Part shown: positions 4,129 through 5,464 of the stretch, one piece after another
Layout: every line of letters begins with the position of its first letter
How positions within the stretch are numbered: the first letter of the stretch is position 1
Assembly (NCBI GenBank): GCA_028286705.1
Contig: JAQBRC010000044.1
Span: 1 to 5,464, forward strand
DNA length: 5,464 bases
Direction: 5' to 3'
Origin: Candidatus Nomurabacteria bacterium
GTDB lineage: Bacteria > Patescibacteriota > Minisyncoccia > Phycocordibacterales > UBA9973
Program-made: the position numbers and the translations under genes
Notes under the pieces: generated by a model
Told to the model about the DNA's origin: nothing
The model's input: the letters and a program-made list of their open reading frames with translations, nothing else
The model's database searches: none

Positions 4129-5464
4129 TTCAAAGTGTACCTTCTCAAATGGTTTCGTGTGTTCATCAAGCAATGGATACTTGGAGAGGGTAGGGTCAGT
4201 AGCAACGAGAGTAATTGCTGCCTGACGTGCCGTTTCAACGAGCTTGAGGTTACGCAGTGCCTCCATGCCTATGTCTGATATACCCCATTGCGATGTACCG
4301 GTCAGTTCTCCTGTGCCGCGTAGCTGCAGGTCATACTCAGCTAGCTCAAAGCCATTCTTGGCTTCCAAGAATAATTTCATGCGTTCCATGGTACGTTCGC
4401 TCTTGGCTTCTGCGAAGAGATAGCAGAATGGTTGGTGAGAGGAGCGTTGCACGCGCCCCCGCAGTTGGTGTAGTTGAGAGAGACCAAAGCGTTCAGCACC
4501 CTCGATGATAATAACTGTTGCGTTCGGCACGTTAACTCCAACTTCAACAACTGAAGTCGCAACCAGAATGTCTGTTTCGTGATTGGTGAATTCCATCATT
4601 GATTCTTCCTTTGCGCCTTTAGTCATCTTGCTGTGCAGGATGCCAATGCGGTATTCAGGAAATACTTTTTCCTGAAGCCTCTTCGCTTCCGTTACAACAT
4701 TCTTCATCTGCATCGCTTTCTCTGCATCCTTGTCGCTTTCGTTAATACGAGGGCAGATGATGTATGCCTGTCGGCCTTCTTTAAGAACTGCACGAATCTT
4801 TTCATACACCTCCTCTCGTTTGTCTGGGGTAACCAATACAGTGTTAACCTGTTTTCTTCCTGCAGGAAGTTCATCCAATAGGGACAAATCAAGGTCGCCA
4901 TAAATGGTTAGAGCGAGGGTACGGGGGATAGGAGTGGCAGTCATTGAAAGCAAGTGAGGAAAGTGAGTATCCTTCTTCGCCAATCCTTTTCGCTGGTTCA
5001 AGCCAAAACGATGCTGCTCATCGATGATAGCTAATGCTAGGTGCTTGAAAGTAAGGCTCTTCTGAATCAATGCGTGCGTTCCTATAACAATTGGAATCTC
5101 GCCATTGGCAATCCACTTTGATAACTGTGTGCGAGAAATGGTTGTCCAGTTGTCTTTATTTGATGCAACCTTGCTGGGGAACTTTCTGCAGCCAGATCCG
5201 GTGATAAGGGCGATAGAGATACCTGTATGTCGAAAGAGTTCGATAAAGCTTTCAAAGTGTTGGGTTGCCAATATTTCTGTCGGTGCCATGTATGCAACCT
5301 GCAAGCTGCCGAATGTCTGTTTCTTATCCTTTGTGCCAGGACGATTCATGATCGTTGCATATGAGGCAACTGCAGCAACTGCAGTTTTGCCGCTGCCCAC
5401 GTCTCCTTCGAGGAGGCGAGACATTGGAACATCTTGTTCTAGATCTTGCAGGATGTGTTTGATG
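4126..5464 (-). CDS. recG: ATP-dependent DNA helicase RecG, C-terminal helicase half (5' end outside window)
   Basis: 445 complete codons are visible, and the frame continues past the window edge with 'LQDLEQDVPMSRLLEGD', so the Met at 5422-5424 is internal. Numbering from it: Walker A GDVGSGKT (7-14), Ia MAPTEILATQH (46-56), Ib GTHALIQ (115-121), DEQH box (135-138), TATPIPRTLA (162-171), LHSKMT (263-268), motif V ATSVVEVGVNVPNA (289-302), motif VI HQLRGRVQR (319-327) and the TRG motif region FELAEYDLQLRGTGE (359-373), which couples ATP use to DNA movement. RecG is a superfamily 2 helicase that reverses stalled forks and processes Holliday junctions and R-loops. The N-terminal wedge domain is not visible. 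A small insertion (about 77-95) precedes motif Ib, and motif VI has Q326 where the usual form has G; both fit Patescibacteria-type RecG as I recall it. All catalytic residues remain. It ends at a bidirectional terminator. Confidence 0.97.
   Translation of the reverse strand, partial: IKHILQDLEQDVPMSRLLEGDVGSGKTAVAAVASYATIMNRPGTKDKKQTFGSLQVAYMAPTEILATQHFESFIELFRHTGISIALITGSGCRKFPSKVASNKDNWTTISRTQLSKWIANGEIPIVIGTHALIQKSLTFKHLALAIIDEQHRFGLNQRKGLAKKDTHFPHLLSMTATPIPRTLALTIYGDLDLSLLDELPAGRKQVNTVLVTPDKREEVYEKIRAVLKEGRQAYIICPRINESDKDAEKAMQMKNVVTEAKRLQEKVFPEYRIGILHSKMTKGAKEESMMEFTNHETDILVATSVVEVGVNVPNATVIIIEGAERFGLSQLHQLRGRVQRSSHQPFCYLFAEAKSERTMERMKLFLEAKNGFELAEYDLQLRGTGELTGTSQWGISDIGMEALRNLKLVETARQAAITLVATDPTLSKYPLLDEHTKPFEKVHFE

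Noticed and set aside
4257..4881. Plus-strand and alternative-frame ORFs inside the recG region
   Set aside because: They are shadows of recG, whose full set of helicase motifs fixes the coding strand and frame; the other ORFs have no motifs or start signals.
1..5464. CRISPR array, toxin-antitoxin pair, or defence system
   Set aside because: I found no regularly spaced repeats, no recognisable effector or nuclease domains, and no paired small overlapping genes typical of such systems.

Overview
The window looks like chromosomal DNA from a Candidatus Patescibacteria (CPR) bacterium, probably of the Parcubacteria/Paceibacteria branch. This is an inference. It rests mainly on the style of the RecG C-terminal half (an insertion before motif Ib, 'QLRGRVQR' at motif VI, an 'HFE' C-terminus), on a DUF4383-like membrane protein, on many short proteins of unknown function, and on start codons without clear Shine-Dalgarno sequences. 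TGA ends one of the small genes, so the standard bacterial code fits and a TGA=Gly code does not.

Layout, left to right. (i) 1-570: the 3' part of an M15-family zinc peptidase acting on peptidoglycan, followed by a terminator. (ii) 660-1010: a small exported protein of unknown function, convergent with (iii) a minus-strand helical protein at 1050-1526; they share a bidirectional terminator. (iv) A divergent promoter region, 1527-1629, holds an 8-bp inverted repeat in front of a gene at 1630-2304. That gene encodes an N-terminal helix-turn-helix fused to a LAGLIDADG-like region. Its last codons and stop codon lie inside (v) a tRNA gene, 2295-2366, which folds cleanly and carries the unusual anticodon UAU. 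(vi) 2424-2819: a four-helix membrane protein with its own terminator, followed by 84 bases without a gene that resemble a decayed copy of the tRNA 3' end. (vii) Two small minus-strand genes, 2973-3191 and 3271-3609, have near-identical promoter-like elements and a terminator each. (viii) 3705-4082: a DUF4383-like membrane protein with a promoter that predicts an almost leaderless mRNA. (ix) 4126-5464: the helicase half of RecG on the minus strand, cut by the window edge.

Nearly every gene has its own promoter-like sequence and intrinsic terminator, so most look like single-gene transcription units and no multi-gene pathway is visible. RecG (replication fork reversal and recombination) and the M15 peptidase (cell wall) are the only proteins with well-founded functions. 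The most notable part is the 1590-2940 segment: a possibly self-regulated HTH/LAGLIDADG-like gene that runs into a tRNA with a rare anticodon, plus a possible degenerate tRNA-end copy downstream. I see no CRISPR array, transposase, integrase, toxin-antitoxin pair or recognisable defence system.
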